Part shown: one piece after another, positions 51,362 to 62,888 of the stretch | Position numbering within the stretch: the first letter of the stretch is position 1 | Layout of the letters: every line of letters begins with the position of its first letter | NCBI GenBank assembly: GCA_935421135.1 | Contig: OW285194.1 | Location: 7,176,376 to 7,240,375 of the forward strand | Direction of reading: 5' to 3' | Length of the DNA: 64,000 nucleotides | DNA from: Bugulina stolonifera | Lineage: Eukaryota > Bryozoa > Gymnolaemata > Cheilostomatida > Bugulidae | Notes under the pieces: generated by a model | Database searches by the model: none | What the model was told of the DNA's origin: nothing | Seen by the model: the letters and a program-made list of their open reading frames with translations, nothing else | Translations under genes and position numbers: made by a program

Positions 51362-52421
51362 CCAGCTAGCTAGCTAGCGGAAACAGAGGACACCAGACCT
51401 GGAGCATATTAAGCAATGATATGCATGTAATAATACTCCTACACTGAACTTTTTTCCCATTTTATATCTCTATTTTTTTCTGCTCCAACCTTGTCCATTC
51501 AAAAATTTTATCTAGTTTTCCTACTTCCTAGAGCATTGCCAGTGGCTTATGGTGCCTGACAATCTTGATTTATGTAATACGAAGTACAGTGCAGATTAAT
51601 AAATTTCATCATTGCATACTAAAGATATAATTCAATAAGTATTTTATGTGCTGTATGCAGCAAAAGTTACAAAATACTGATAGCATATTTACATGTACAA
51701 TAATGTACTTGCATGCTTCACCAGTAGTGTACAAATGTACATTGTACAATCATGCAGATGTAATATAATAATATAAAGATAGGAAGTTTAGTAGTTAGTG
51801 AATTATTCATCCTTGAATTTGAAAATTGGCACTGCAGCAAGAAATGATTATGCCAATTCTACACACCCAAATATACATGTACATTTACAGTTGCTTAATT
51901 GTAAGCAAGAATACACAATCTGTGCTTTTAGTAGCACAGATTCAGCAAATAATCTAAATATAAGAGACTGCATTGAATATCGAGGAATACATAAATGGAG
52001 AACTAAGATAATAAACTACATGCACATGATTCTAACTGTAGGCAATATACATTTGATCTGGGTGGTGTAACAAAAAATTCATTCACATTCACTAGTAAGC
52101 AGCAGTTCAAGCTATTATTCTAAAGAAAAGCGTTAATGATCAAAAGGATGTCTAGCAACAAATATTGTATTGCAGCAGCACTAACACATCTCTTTCATTG
52201 CTACATTATTGGAAATCATCTTTTGGTCATAAATGTAAGTTGATTGTGGTCAGTGAGAAAACAATTTGTAAAAAATATCAAGCAACATGTATATACAGTA
52301 TTATTGCACTCATGAAGGATATCACAACTTTTTGCGTTCAAGTGTATGCTTATTGCTAAAAAAATCCATGGTAACTCATATTCTTATTTAAAAAAAAGTT
52401 GTGTAGTAAGAAAATTGTAGT
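51362..52421. other. 3' flank of the M13 gene; nothing else
   Basis: Downstream of the stop is a GCTAGCTAGCTAGCG run and AT-rich sequence (likely 3' UTR). The frames at 51798 and 52165 have no support. Confidence 0.5.
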
Positions 52422-52966
52422 TTACGTTGTTGTTTCTCTTCTACGGATGTCATCTAGTATGGCTCTAAACTGTGCGACTTCTAAAACAAACATAGAAGCA
52501 ATGTACTACTAAATATGAGCAAATCTGGAACTTGCAACTATTCTACTACTAGAAGAGAAATCCCAAAAGATGCCTTCAACTTGGAGTCTACTTACAGGTG
52601 CTCATTGACAAGGCAAATACTCCATGCACAATATTTCAATATAATGTCAAGGTCCATGTATTATTTTTGAAAGGTTACATTTAAAATAAATTTACATGTA
52701 TAAATGTAGCCATGCAGAGTTATTAGTAGGTTCTGGCTTTGAAAGTAAAAGTTTTTTTGGGTGCATAATTTTGGTTGACATCTATGAGACATATTTGTAG
52801 TTGTTCAATGCTGGTGACCTTTCAGTTTCCTCACTAAGACAGCAGCGACTTACTTATACAGATGGTCCTGTACCAGAACTCCCCAGCACAACAAGACTTC
52901 TTTGTGTCCGGGCAGGGCTGATCATATTGTCGATAGAAAACTGCGTTCTTGTGCCCAGTGCGCCTC
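52422..52966 (-). CDS. Cysteine-bearing secreted-peptide exons (own gene, or alternative 3' end of the 53.6 kb gene)
   Basis: Two minus-strand exons: 52966-52854 (acceptor CTCTTTGTCTAG, donor GTAAGT) and 52480-52422 (acceptor TTTGTTTTAG, stop TAA). They are entered in phase 2 and joined in phase 1. The first begins with RR and contains QPCPDTKKSCCAGEFWYRTI followed by C. The second is a charged C-terminus with RAILDDIRRR. The cysteine spacing is C-x6-CC-x8-C. No signal-peptide exon was found between 52967 and 53621. Exon 2 of the adjacent upstream minus-strand gene (54065-54022) ends in phase 2, so it could splice here directly, producing ...V-RR-TGHK and a different mature peptide behind the same leader. 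This could also be a separate small gene whose first exon I missed. Confidence 0.5.
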
Positions 52967-53621
52967 CTAGACAAAGAGTAAAATTAGATGATGTTATTAG
53001 GCTTATTCGGATATTGCACCGTGCAAGCTTATAAATAGCAATATGCGGCAATAACAATATATTTTATTCAATGATATAGCGCTAGCTATAACGCAAGGCA
53101 AGGCGTGCCTGGCAATAATAATATAAAGTATATTCACTTAGTGAAGGGATTTCCCTTCAAAGCAAGCACTAGTCACGCCTGAACGCTCAAGTTGTATTCG
53201 GATAGTCAGACCAGAGCTATATGAACCAGTACAGTTTCCGAATACGCCAATTAGCTTTAAACAATAAATAATAAGCGTCTACCTGAAAAACCTCTAGAAC
53301 ATTCTTTACCCATAACCTCTGAAAATCAATCTGTGAGTTGTCTGGCCAAGGAAAATAATCACTTGATTTCAGTTTAAATATTTAATTTTAACATTTTGCA
53401 CCATCATAATATAAATAATGTTGAAATTTATGTACCTAAGTAGCTGCCAAATTTTACACTAATATGAAATTTTTCCAAAATACGTGTACACCTAATTTAA
53501 AACATTGCCACTATTCCACTTCCAGTTATCAATTAATTGAATCAAGGAGATTGAGCTATGAATAAGTAGATTTATCGGAATTATGTTTCACACAAAGACA
53601 TAATATTGTACATTTTACTTC
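52967..53621. other. Gap between peptide exons; carries a sequence shared with the 63.4 kb intron
   Basis: Positions 53146-53238, read on the minus strand, match 63389-63481 (GAAACTGTACTGGTTCATAT ... TGAAGGGAAATCCC). A minus-strand AATAAA near 53064 could serve the gene at 53622. A 50-codon minus-strand frame near 53200-53360 has no fitting splice phase. Confidence 0.55.
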
Positions 53622-54725
53622 CTACCCGGTCGTGACTTTAGTGGTGCAACACCTTCTTCCCCACCCGCAGTAGTTGTATTGACGTTGGAGATGGTACTGT
53701 ATGTAAGTGTATGATTGTGGTCTGGAGTAAGATTGAACTATTGGGCTCAGCTTTACCATACAGCATCCCTTCTCTAGAACAACTCCTTTTAAATTAGCAC
53801 TTCGACGCACTCTGCTTCTACAGGTTAAAAAGCAAAACATTTGTAATACAAAATGAACTATGTAATTAGCAATTGTTTAAATTAATCAACATACTGTAAC
53901 TCAATTATGGTAGACCTTAATTAGTTAACCTGTGCTATTCTTTGTAGTAGTGATCGTTCTGATGGAAAGATAAATCGTTTCATTGATTCTGCCTAGTTTA
54001 GGTTTTAAATAGACTACTTACACTTCCCCATCAAACAATTCATCTACTTCTTTCTTTAGTTTTTCCTGCAACATAAGACTAGTCTTCATACTGGCAGGGT
54101 ATACAGTACATTCAAGCAATTAAGTATCCACAAAAAAATCCAGTGTCCTGTTCCATGGAGAACATATTTCTTTCAGACCATTATAATTTTGTTAAATAGT
54201 AGTTATAGAGTTAGTCAGTTTAGCCAAAGAGAAATACTGTATAGCATGAATGTATTATACATTGTTTTCTAAATCGTTAGAGTGAGTTTTTTCCTGTTTA
54301 TCTAGGCATTAAGAGTTTGTCAGGTTATGTAAATCGTGTGTATCAATTTGCTGTTGACAGACATTAGCAGGCATAGTTATATCAAGTGCTGGATAAAACA
54401 TCAACATTTAATGTAACCTGCATTTATGAAACCCTTAAACACTCTACATGCATAAGTATATCTCAAAAAAAACAAATACATGCATGTGCGGTAGTCTATC
54501 ATTGGCCTTATTTAGAGTGTTATAAGAGAAGTTGTTTACATGGATTACCTTTTCACCAACAGAAAGTTGTGGATTCTCTAGAATTCCATCTAGTTCTTTC
54601 ATCATCTCATTTCCCTTGTTGATGGAATCTTGAATGTCTGTATCTGCAGGAGTCTCAATATCTGCTGCGAAGCATACCCACATAACAAATATGGATAGTT
54701 GTAGAAGAAATATTACCTTCAACAT
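53622..54725 (-). CDS. Secreted propeptide: signal - acidic pro-region - RVRR - CC-x30-CGW peptide
   Basis: Three minus-strand exons: 54725-54549, 54065-54022, 53817-53622 (stop TAG). The introns are phase 0 and phase 2, the spliced CDS is 417 nt, and the product has 138 residues. Residues 1-20 are a signal peptide (VIFLLQLSIFVMWVCFA). Residues 21-74 are an acidic, helix-prone pro-region. SRVRR (75-79) is a furin-type cleavage site. The predicted 59-residue mature chain is basic and Tyr/Gln-rich, with cysteines KGCCMV, then 30 residues, then YCGWGRRCC. The odd cysteine count (five) allows a covalent dimer. The CC...CGW..RCC pattern faintly recalls the N-terminal half of EMI-type modules; otherwise I recognise no family. 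The gene starting at 62889 encodes a similar precursor with the same CC-x30-CG spacing. Confidence 0.8.
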
Positions 54726-54791
54726 GTCTAGCTCGATGCTGCAGGTTCTGAAAGCGATAATTAAAGTTAGATGATTGAATACTATTATACC

Positions 54792-54800
54792 CTTTTATAT
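54792..54800 (-). promoter_or_regulatory. TATA box of the 53.6 kb peptide gene
   Basis: GGATATAAAAGGG on the minus strand, about 70 bp before the ATG at 54725, the same distance as in the TSP1 paralogs. Confidence 0.6.
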
Positions 54801-56038
54801 CCAGTTATTTAACGGTTGAAAGGTTGCTAAGCAGTGACTAGCAGCACATTGAACCACCATTGGGTGTGACCATGAGCTGGTAAAATCATTATGGATCATG
54901 GTAAAATATTAATAATACTGATAACTTATCTATAATTATGAGAGGTTGTCAATTCATTTGCATTCATTATTTCACTGTCAAGGGAAAGGGAATTGTTTCA
55001 CACACCATTTACATGGGGTTGTCTGCTTAGTACATTATACATATATTATTAGCATTACAGATTGATATGACTGAATTGATGAGAAATTAGTTGGCATTAT
55101 GTTAACATGTAGATGTTTGACTCATTGAAATACATGTGGAGGATTAAAATAAATAGCTAAACATTTTCCCAGTTTGTACATTTTGTTCCTGATGGCCATT
55201 TCATACATGTATACATTATATTATACATAGCACTAGTGTTGCATTTTAGAAAACTAGGTTAAATGTGCACATGTAAAAACTGATAAAAAAACTGATATAA
55301 TATGCAGCAAACCTAATTGTCTCATTCATTGAATAACAGTACGATAAAGTAAAAGAATGGTTTTTGAAAAAAGACATCAAAAACAACTATTCTAACTCTT
55401 TCAAACTTCCAATAAATCAAGTAGATGACCACACATGTATGCATGCCATGAGCAGAGATTCGAATTAAACAATCTGAAAAAATTATTTTGGAAACAATTG
55501 TGGAAAACACTGTCTATCCTATACATAGAAACATACACTATACCAATCTGAGGGTATAGAAGGAGGCAGGTTGCAATAAAATATTTTTTGTTGAATATTG
55601 ATCAACGATGGGGAAGATTAGCAAGACTGTGAGCTAAACTTTTCTTTCTCACTCAGTAAAGTCCAGTTCAACCTAGTTGTAGGAGAATACACCTGGGAAA
55701 CTTGATGATCTAAAAAAATAACTCCTTTGAATGAAAGTTTACTTAATGGAGAAAAGCATACATGCATCATATAATACATGTTCACAATCCACAATACTAA
55801 TATATTGCTTCAGTGCAAATTGCTATAAACTATGACCTTATCTGCATTCGATTTCAACCCAAGTCTAGTAAAATTGCTTGAGAAAAGTATGGGTATAATA
55901 ATTATAATACCATTCATTGGTACTTGCGTGTAATACTATTATTCTTGTGAGTTAAACGCTCAAAGTATATTTTTGCTAAATTTATTGCCAAGTTTGAAAG
56001 TTGTACTGGTGTCAAAATATTGTAAAATATAGATCAAC
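54801..56038. other. Intergenic, nothing supported
   Basis: AT-rich; no exon recognised. Confidence 0.5.
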
Positions 56039-56079
56039 GTGTCAGTGTGCCGAGAGGATATTGGCAGAGTAATTGCAGC

Positions 56080-56236
56080 AAATATTATGCAACAAATTAG
56101 TAATTATGACTTCGAATGTCATCATCTGTTAGCTGAAACTGTAGATGCTGCCTGTTTTATCAATATGAGCTCTACTAAAAATAAACTGACATGTGGATGG
56201 GAAAAATATTCTCTCCCTACTGGGTGTCACCATTAA
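56080..56236 (+). CDS. Orphan terminal-exon candidate, Cys-containing
   Basis: After a possible acceptor (AGTAATTGCAG, ending 56079) a frame continues to a stop at 56234-56236. It reads through DFECHHLLAETVDAACF to KLTCGWEKYSLPTGCHH. The CGW...C ending is superficially like the peptide genes nearby, but there is no partner exon and no signal peptide in frame. It may be chance. Confidence 0.2.
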
Positions 56237-56819
56237 AATAATATTTCACTGCTAGATTAAATCTTTTTAATGAAAATCATACTAGGACATTCCTACTCAC
56301 AGATCACCAAACACTTGCATCCTGTAGTTTTGATAATTGGCTCAGATGATATTACCTGAGTATTCAAGCATGAGATTACAACTACACATCCAGTTTGCTA
56401 AACGCTCTAGGTATATTTTATGTGAGGATAAACCATACAGGTGTTATAGATATAATTATATACATGTATTAAGATGCTTTGTTATTTATATTCAATATTA
56501 TGATGTGGGTTATTCCCTGTTAGTCTGTGACCTGTGATATTGGGACCATCTCGGCAGCCTCACTGTAGCAGTCAGTGTTACAGTTAGTGTAAGCATTCTG
56601 TTCACATGGATTATTTGGTCAAATTTTAATAAACTACGTGATGTTTTAGTATAATATGCTTAGGCTGTCCTGTAGACACAGGCCTGAGAGGTCTCATCCC
56701 GTGTACAAACATGTTCTTACAACCGTGAGTTTGAATGCAGATAAACGGAATTGTTAACAAATTGGATTATGTACATGTAAATAAGTTGCTCCCTATGTTA
56801 ATAATCTTTTACATTAGAT
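56237..56819. other. Intergenic, nothing supported
   Basis: No exon or ordered repeat seen. Confidence 0.5.
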
Positions 56820-57680
56820 GTTGTAATATATGTAATATGTAATATGTAATGTGTAATATGTAATATGTAATATGTGATATGTGATATGTAATATGTAATA
56901 TGTAATATGTAATATGTAATATGTGATATGTGATATGTAATGTGTAATGTGTAATATGTAATATGTGATATGTAATATGTAATGTGTAATGTGTAATATG
57001 TAATATGTGATATGTAATATGTAATATGTGATATGTGATATGTAATGTGTAATGTGTAATATGTAATATGTGATATGTAATGTGTAATGTGTAATATGTA
57101 ATATGTAATATGTAATATGTAATATGTAATATGTAATATGTAATGTGTAATATGTAATATGTAATATGTGATATGTAATATGTAATATGTAATATGTAAT
57201 ATGTAATATGTGATATGTGATATGTAATGTGTAATGTGTAATATGTAATATGTGATATGTAATATGTAATGTGTAATGTGTAATATGTAATATGTGATAT
57301 GTAATATGTAATATGTGATATGTGATATGTAATGTGTAATGTGTAATATGTAATATGTGATATGTAATGTGTAATGTGTAATATGTAATATGTAATATGT
57401 AATATGTAATGTGTAATATGTAATATGTAATGTGTAATGTGTAATATGTAATAATATTTAATATGTAATATGTAATGTGTAATATGTAATATGTAATATG
57501 TAATGTGTAATGTGTGATATGTGATATGTAATATGTAATATATAATATATGATATGTGATATGTAATATATGTAATATATGATATGTGATACGTAATATG
57601 TAATATGTGATATATGATATGTGATATGTAATATGTGATATGCGATATGTGATATGAAATATGAAATATGTAATATGTAA
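56820..57680. repeat. Heptamer satellite (TAATATG family), ~860 bp
   Basis: Tandem 7-bp units TAATATG, TGATATG and TAATGTG, arranged in recurring longer blocks (taatatg-taatatg-tgatatg-taatgtg-taatgtg). The unit lacks stops in some minus-strand frames, giving a spurious 297-codon Ile/His/Tyr/Thr frame (56814-57707). Confidence 0.95.
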
Positions 57681-58958
57681 TAAATGTAATACATGTATAT
57701 GCAACATTAGATTAAACTAGGAGTATCTAACACATGGGAATGTTTTTGCTGCCAAAACTATGTACCCACTAATTAGGTATTATTGTATTAAAATATGTGA
57801 TTGAAAACTAAAACCTGTGCTTATGAAGTTCATTGCTTCTCTCTGTGTGCATGGTAGATTTTCAGAGTTTTAGGTGAGAGGTATGTGCAGATGTTTTGAA
57901 CTAAGATGGCCTCTAGACGTGAGAAAGCCTCTGCTCTCTGTTTCAATGGTATTGAAAACAGCATCTTGCATCTTGCGGGATGCATACAACTCATCCACCC
58001 ATTTCATAGAAATGTATTTTAAAGGTGATTATAAATAATGTAATTGTTTGATTCCGCAATTCAAAGTTAAGAATATGAGCGGGTAACTGGTTACAAAAAT
58101 ATGTTCTTCGACAGCCTTGGAACATTGGTGTATAACTTGTTACTTACAAATTTATACCATCTTGTACCCAAATTATCTAGTGAAGCAAGACTAGTCTTCT
58201 TCATATCTGAATAATTTGGTTGAATTTGGTGGTACTACACCGTATGTTAAGCTCTGGTATCCAACTCTCTCCACGCTGATGCCATCTAATTACGTGTACG
58301 TGACCATAAGTAAATAATAGTAATACTTTAGTGTCTTCCTAAATCCATTAAATTAAACAGAAAACTGTTTATGAATGCACACTTTGAACTACAGAGAATT
58401 TTGAATGTGTTAAATTTTTAAAATCAAGGAACTTAGTTTTGTTTTTGAATCCATTGACATTCTGCATCAATAGTCATGCCAACAAGTGTCAGTTACACTG
58501 GCAAAGTTGACAATATAGTAATTATACTACCGTTACATGTACATGATGATAATATGAGCTTTTTGCATTTGAATATTTCCATGAAAGAAACAGGTCAGCC
58601 AGGAGTTTTGGCCACCAATCCTAACCATCTGCAGGAGCAAAGTTTAGTTCAATCTACTGGTAGAGGATTGACTTGCAGAGATGCCAATATGTATCAATAT
58701 TTGACAATCATGATTACAGACTGCCCTTGATGATAGAACAACTTGAGCACTTCATTCCCCTGTATTTTTTCATGATAGGACTAAAACAATCACACAGTTC
58801 ATCATGAAATATAAAACTGTCTAAAATAAATAGTGTGTCGCTGTCGTATTTCTCATCAAATGCTACTGTGGTACACTATGCAATAGACACCACTCTATTT
58901 ATAAACAGAAAGTCCTCGTTGGAATACTTATTTAATCATCTCTTTAGTCCACTATTGG
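57681..58958. other. Intergenic, nothing firm
   Basis: A GC-richer patch at 57905-58020 is open on both strands (38 codons plus, about 45 codons minus), and a minus-strand GTAAGT donor lies at about 58145. No consistent exon chain could be built. Confidence 0.4.
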
Positions 58959-60103
58959 CGGTGCCGGAAAAACACCGAACCACCGAACAGCGGAATGGCA
59001 ATCACCGAACAGATCGAGCCAGTATAAAGGCATGTCGACCTAATAATAAAATCGCCCATCTTTCATAAAATTGATCAATAATAAACAATATTAATATATC
59101 AACTGTGTTAGACAATACCAATAACCATTATCACAACAAATTAAATACCAATTAAATAAAAATACCATGTGTATTGTATATAACAATACCTACCACATTG
59201 ACATTATCTTAATTTAAATTAATTTGTTTTATATCAATAGGTTCATATTCTTCTGGGCAGAAGTTCCATATGGATTTTTATGGTGTTGAAACAACAAATT
59301 AAAATAAAATAATCATTTCTTAACCTTCCAACTACAACTAATTAGTATTATGGATTTGTTCTGCTAAAATTTAAAATAAAAATTAAAGTCAATAGCTCAT
59401 TTTTCATCGTTGATTGCAAATTACCATAACCACAGCACAGTTGGGAATTCCGAAAGCGAAGTCACATTTTGCCACCATCCACACAAAAGAAAAGTACCCT
59501 TTTCAGCAAACGCACATTGCGCCGCTCATCTTTATCTGATTCTCTGTTTATTTTCGGAACTGTGTAATTCTATGAAAGAAACGGCATGTTTGAACTTAGT
59601 CGAAATGTCTTGAGCTGCTATAAAAATCTCGAACTAATAAAATTTGGGATTCATTACATTCATTATTATTTCTCAGGAACACTCACTGTTCATCAATGCA
59701 TTTAAGTTGCCTTTTATTGCTAAAACTCTTTGTTGTCATTGTGATTTACAACTTATTAAATAGGTTAGTAAAATATTTCTTGTATAAAATATTATGTTTA
59801 TTGCCACTCAGATCAGGAACATTGTGGGCTAGATATTTGAGAGTCGAGATGTTTAGATTCTACTTGCTCATTTATTTATCGCGCGTCTGAATAAAAATTA
59901 AAAATTAATTTTTTATAATTATAAATGACTATGGTTGAATTGCGCAAGGATTTTATGAGTTCATAACAGTAAAATGCTGGTTATAATAGCCTAATGTCAT
60001 GCTATAAGTGAGTCATACAAAGGAATTCTATTCTGTTAAATTCATACGCTGTTCGGTGAATTCCATTCCGCTGTTCGGTAGTTCGGTGTTTTTCCAGCAC
60101 CAT
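58959..60103. mobile_element. hAT-like non-autonomous DNA transposon with 8-bp TSD
   Basis: Terminal inverted repeats of about 50 bp. The left end is GGTGCCGGAAAAACACCGAA then CCACCGAACAGCGGAATGG. The reverse complement of the right end is GGTGCTGGAAAAACACCGAA then CTACCGAACAGCGGAATGG. ACTATTGG directly repeats on both sides (58951-58958 and 60104-60111), an 8-bp target-site duplication as made by hAT-superfamily transposases. The interior is AT-rich with no transposase frame, so the element is non-autonomous. The motif CACCGAAC is repeated subterminally. Confidence 0.88.
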
Positions 60104-60360
60104 ACTATTGGTTACTACACTGAGCTAAGCCCGACTTAATGATTGGTTTGCTAGTAAACTTCTTATTCAGAAATGTCACGATATGATAAGGTTTTAATAA
60201 AACAAAGTATAATGTTTCATCAACTCTACTATTCACATTCATATGTTGTAGGCCTATATGTTTGATAGTGATGTGTAAATACTAAGCTCACTAAAGAATG
60301 CCAGCCATAGATTTCTGTGTTTTATGACCAATTAAATATAAGTAATTTTAGCTCATTCAA

Positions 60361-60602
60361 GGGAGCTGCCGTGGCCTAGTGGTAAGGGCTCTGGACTTTC
60401 ATGTTTGGTTCGATTCCCATAAGGGCCATTGGTGGTGTTAGGAAGGGCATACAACCTTATAATGCTCCCGTACTACTGCAGTAACTTTGCCATTGGTGAA
60501 GGGACTTCTCCACCCCAAACTAGAAAAAAATGCAGATCTCTTTAGATCTTTGCTTTATTACCTAAGATTCATAGCGGGAAGTAAAATTAGTACGTCAGCT
60601 TC
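60361..60602 (+). mobile_element. tRNA-derived SINE, copy 3
   Basis: Starts GGGAGCTGCCGTGGCCTAGT. It has an A box TGGCCTAGTGG and an intact B box GGTTCGATTCC. The body is shared with the copy at 29038 (TTAGGAAGGGCATACAACC, GCCATTGGTGAAG, TTTAGATCTTTGCTTTATTA). ATTTTAGCTCATTCAA (60345-60360) and ATTTTCAGCTCATTCAG (from 60604) flank it as a target-site duplication. The right end is accurate to a few bases. Confidence 0.9.
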
Positions 60603-62150
60603 ATTTTCAGCTCATTCAGTTGCAATGTTCACAATTAGCAACTTACCATGCATACAGTGCATTTATATTTCTTCCTATGCTTTGTTGCTAAGTATGAAAA
60701 TTATTATAATGTCAAAATGCTGTCAGCATGGTGTCAAGATTGGCAAAATAATTAAACTTCATGCAACCATCTGACAATAATGACTCAATTTGCTGTCAGT
60801 TAATGCTAAATCAACAGATGTTGCCTGTTAATATCATCATTAAAAGTCATGTGGTTCTAAATTAAACTATTTAAGGGGCAAATAGTTCTTCCCTTCTATT
60901 GGGTGTCAACTTTAAAACATTTTTTGATTGAGTTAGACTAATTGATGGCTAATGTGTCAATTGAAATTACGCCATCATGTATCTACATGTAATTCCAGAG
61001 AACTCTTACTTAGCATCATAACCGTTGCTTTAGTTTTCAAGCGCAATGTACTCATAAAGTGTTTTGCGAATGAACGAAGTAAATAAACCATATTACATGT
61101 ATTATGCTCAAGCATATAAACATTTGTATAATTTTATTTACATACCGCACCCTATACTTCATGGCACTGAGCAGTATTTGAGTGCAAAGTCTGTGATGTT
61201 AAAGTTTCAGTAGTCAGTGTTTTTGAAAAATACTAAACATTCATCAAAATACTGATATGTGGGAATAAGTATGTGTATCATTATAATTACTTTACTATTT
61301 TTCAACAATAGTGACCGTGCTGCTATATACACTGTCCTTCCTCTACTATATCTGCTTCGTTATTAGAGCCATCAATATGAAACATACATTTTTTCTAGGA
61401 CAAGATTAGCTGACTCTAGATCTATTATGCTGTAATTAAATTTAATGCAGCGTCAGCTGTGGGGGCCCATAATAATAAATATGTCTCAAAAGCTAACTGG
61501 TACTCAAGGCAAGTACACAATGCATATACCTGGGACTGAATTAGGTAAAGGACCTCATGTGCTAAAGAGAAGATAATTATGGGCAAATATATATTTCATG
61601 CTAACTTAGGGCACAGAGGTAGTCTTTACTCGCTGTTCTAAGAGTGGTTATAATTAACTACTTGTAAGCAGCACAGCAACCTTTAAGGAAGGGAGGTAAT
61701 GACGGAGGACTAGCTAAAACTGACTTAACAATATTATACCAGTAAATTAATTTAGCATAAACATGTAAAACACTGCAATGTTGTTAGATCTGTGTATGTA
61801 GATGCATGTATCAGCAGTGTTTAGAATAAATAAATGCATAGATTGAGCCTCAAAATTTTCACGTCTCTCAACACCAAACGGTTAGTTGCATGAAAATTTT
61901 GAAAATCAATATACTAGACGACAAAAATGCCAAGTAACTAGTTACTCTATCGTTTGACTCCGAGAAAAACTTGACGCTATTTTTGTGAGATAAAAAATCA
62001 GGCTTGCTTCTGATAAAAATAGCGCAGCAGTTTTTGTGCAATATACAGTAGATTGCATTACCAGCCAGGGTATTGGTAAAATCATTATTATACTTTCTGG
62101 TCAGGCTAAGCAGCTTATCATCCATGGGCACAGTGATTCATTTGATAATA
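60603..62150. other. Intergenic, nothing supported
   Basis: The minus-strand frame 61868-62131 lacks splice or domain support. Confidence 0.45.
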
Positions 62151-62199
62151 GCATTCACATTCGATGACCAGGATTGGAGCATCATCCCTCATTGACAGC

Positions 62200-62298
62200 T
62201 TTCCTTTCACATGCCAATCAAAGAGGCAATACATAAGCAGGTGTCTGCAAATTGCTGTAGCAAACTGACCTGAGCAACAGAGGGTGCAAATTTGATGG
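62200..62298 (+). other. Possible 5' UTR exon of the 62.9 kb peptide gene
   Basis: Ends at a strong donor (TTTGATG|GTGAGT). The terminal ATG would be in frame with the ATG of the next exon (62889), which directly follows its acceptor. The upstream limit is unknown. Confidence 0.35.
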
Positions 62299-62888
62299 TG
62301 AGTAACAGCTTACGTTTTACATCTGAATTTGTGCAAATATTTATCTCAATGTTAGTGTTAAGAATTTAGCTGTCTGCAAAATGAGGAAGTTACAATTATT
62401 TATTTGAGATTGTTTTTATATTTATAAGTACGCATTCTGTAACACTATTAGATACACAGTCAAATCTTGTAGAAATGTACATAATTGTGGTCAAACGGTA
62501 CATGTACATGAAGCAGTCAGAACATAATGGGTAAAAAGAACTAGATGGAACTATTTTTATTTTACTACAATGTATATTATGAGAAGCAACATAATAACAC
62601 TAAATATTTTACTTTATGAGAGGCAGCTTCCCTCAAGCACCTATACATGCACATGTATTTATAAAGTACAAGGCCAGCGCTACATTATCTACAAGTAGAT
62701 GAAACATCCGATGACTTTAGATTAGTATTTGATCAGCTCGTATAGGCTCCTACTCATAAAATTAATATCGTAGTGTGCAAACCATGTGCATTGTACAAAC
62801 TGCATGTGCAAATAATATCCAGAATTTGATTTGGTTTTAGCAGTTAGATATGCTTTTTCTAACCTAAATTCATTACACTGCTTTTTAG

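Noticed and set aside
56814..57707. 297-codon minus-strand frame
   Set aside because: Translation of a heptamer satellite; only Ile/His/Tyr/Thr/Leu; no start context or domain.
58476..58730. 84-codon plus-strand frame
   Set aside because: No signal peptide, domain or splice support; low coding character.
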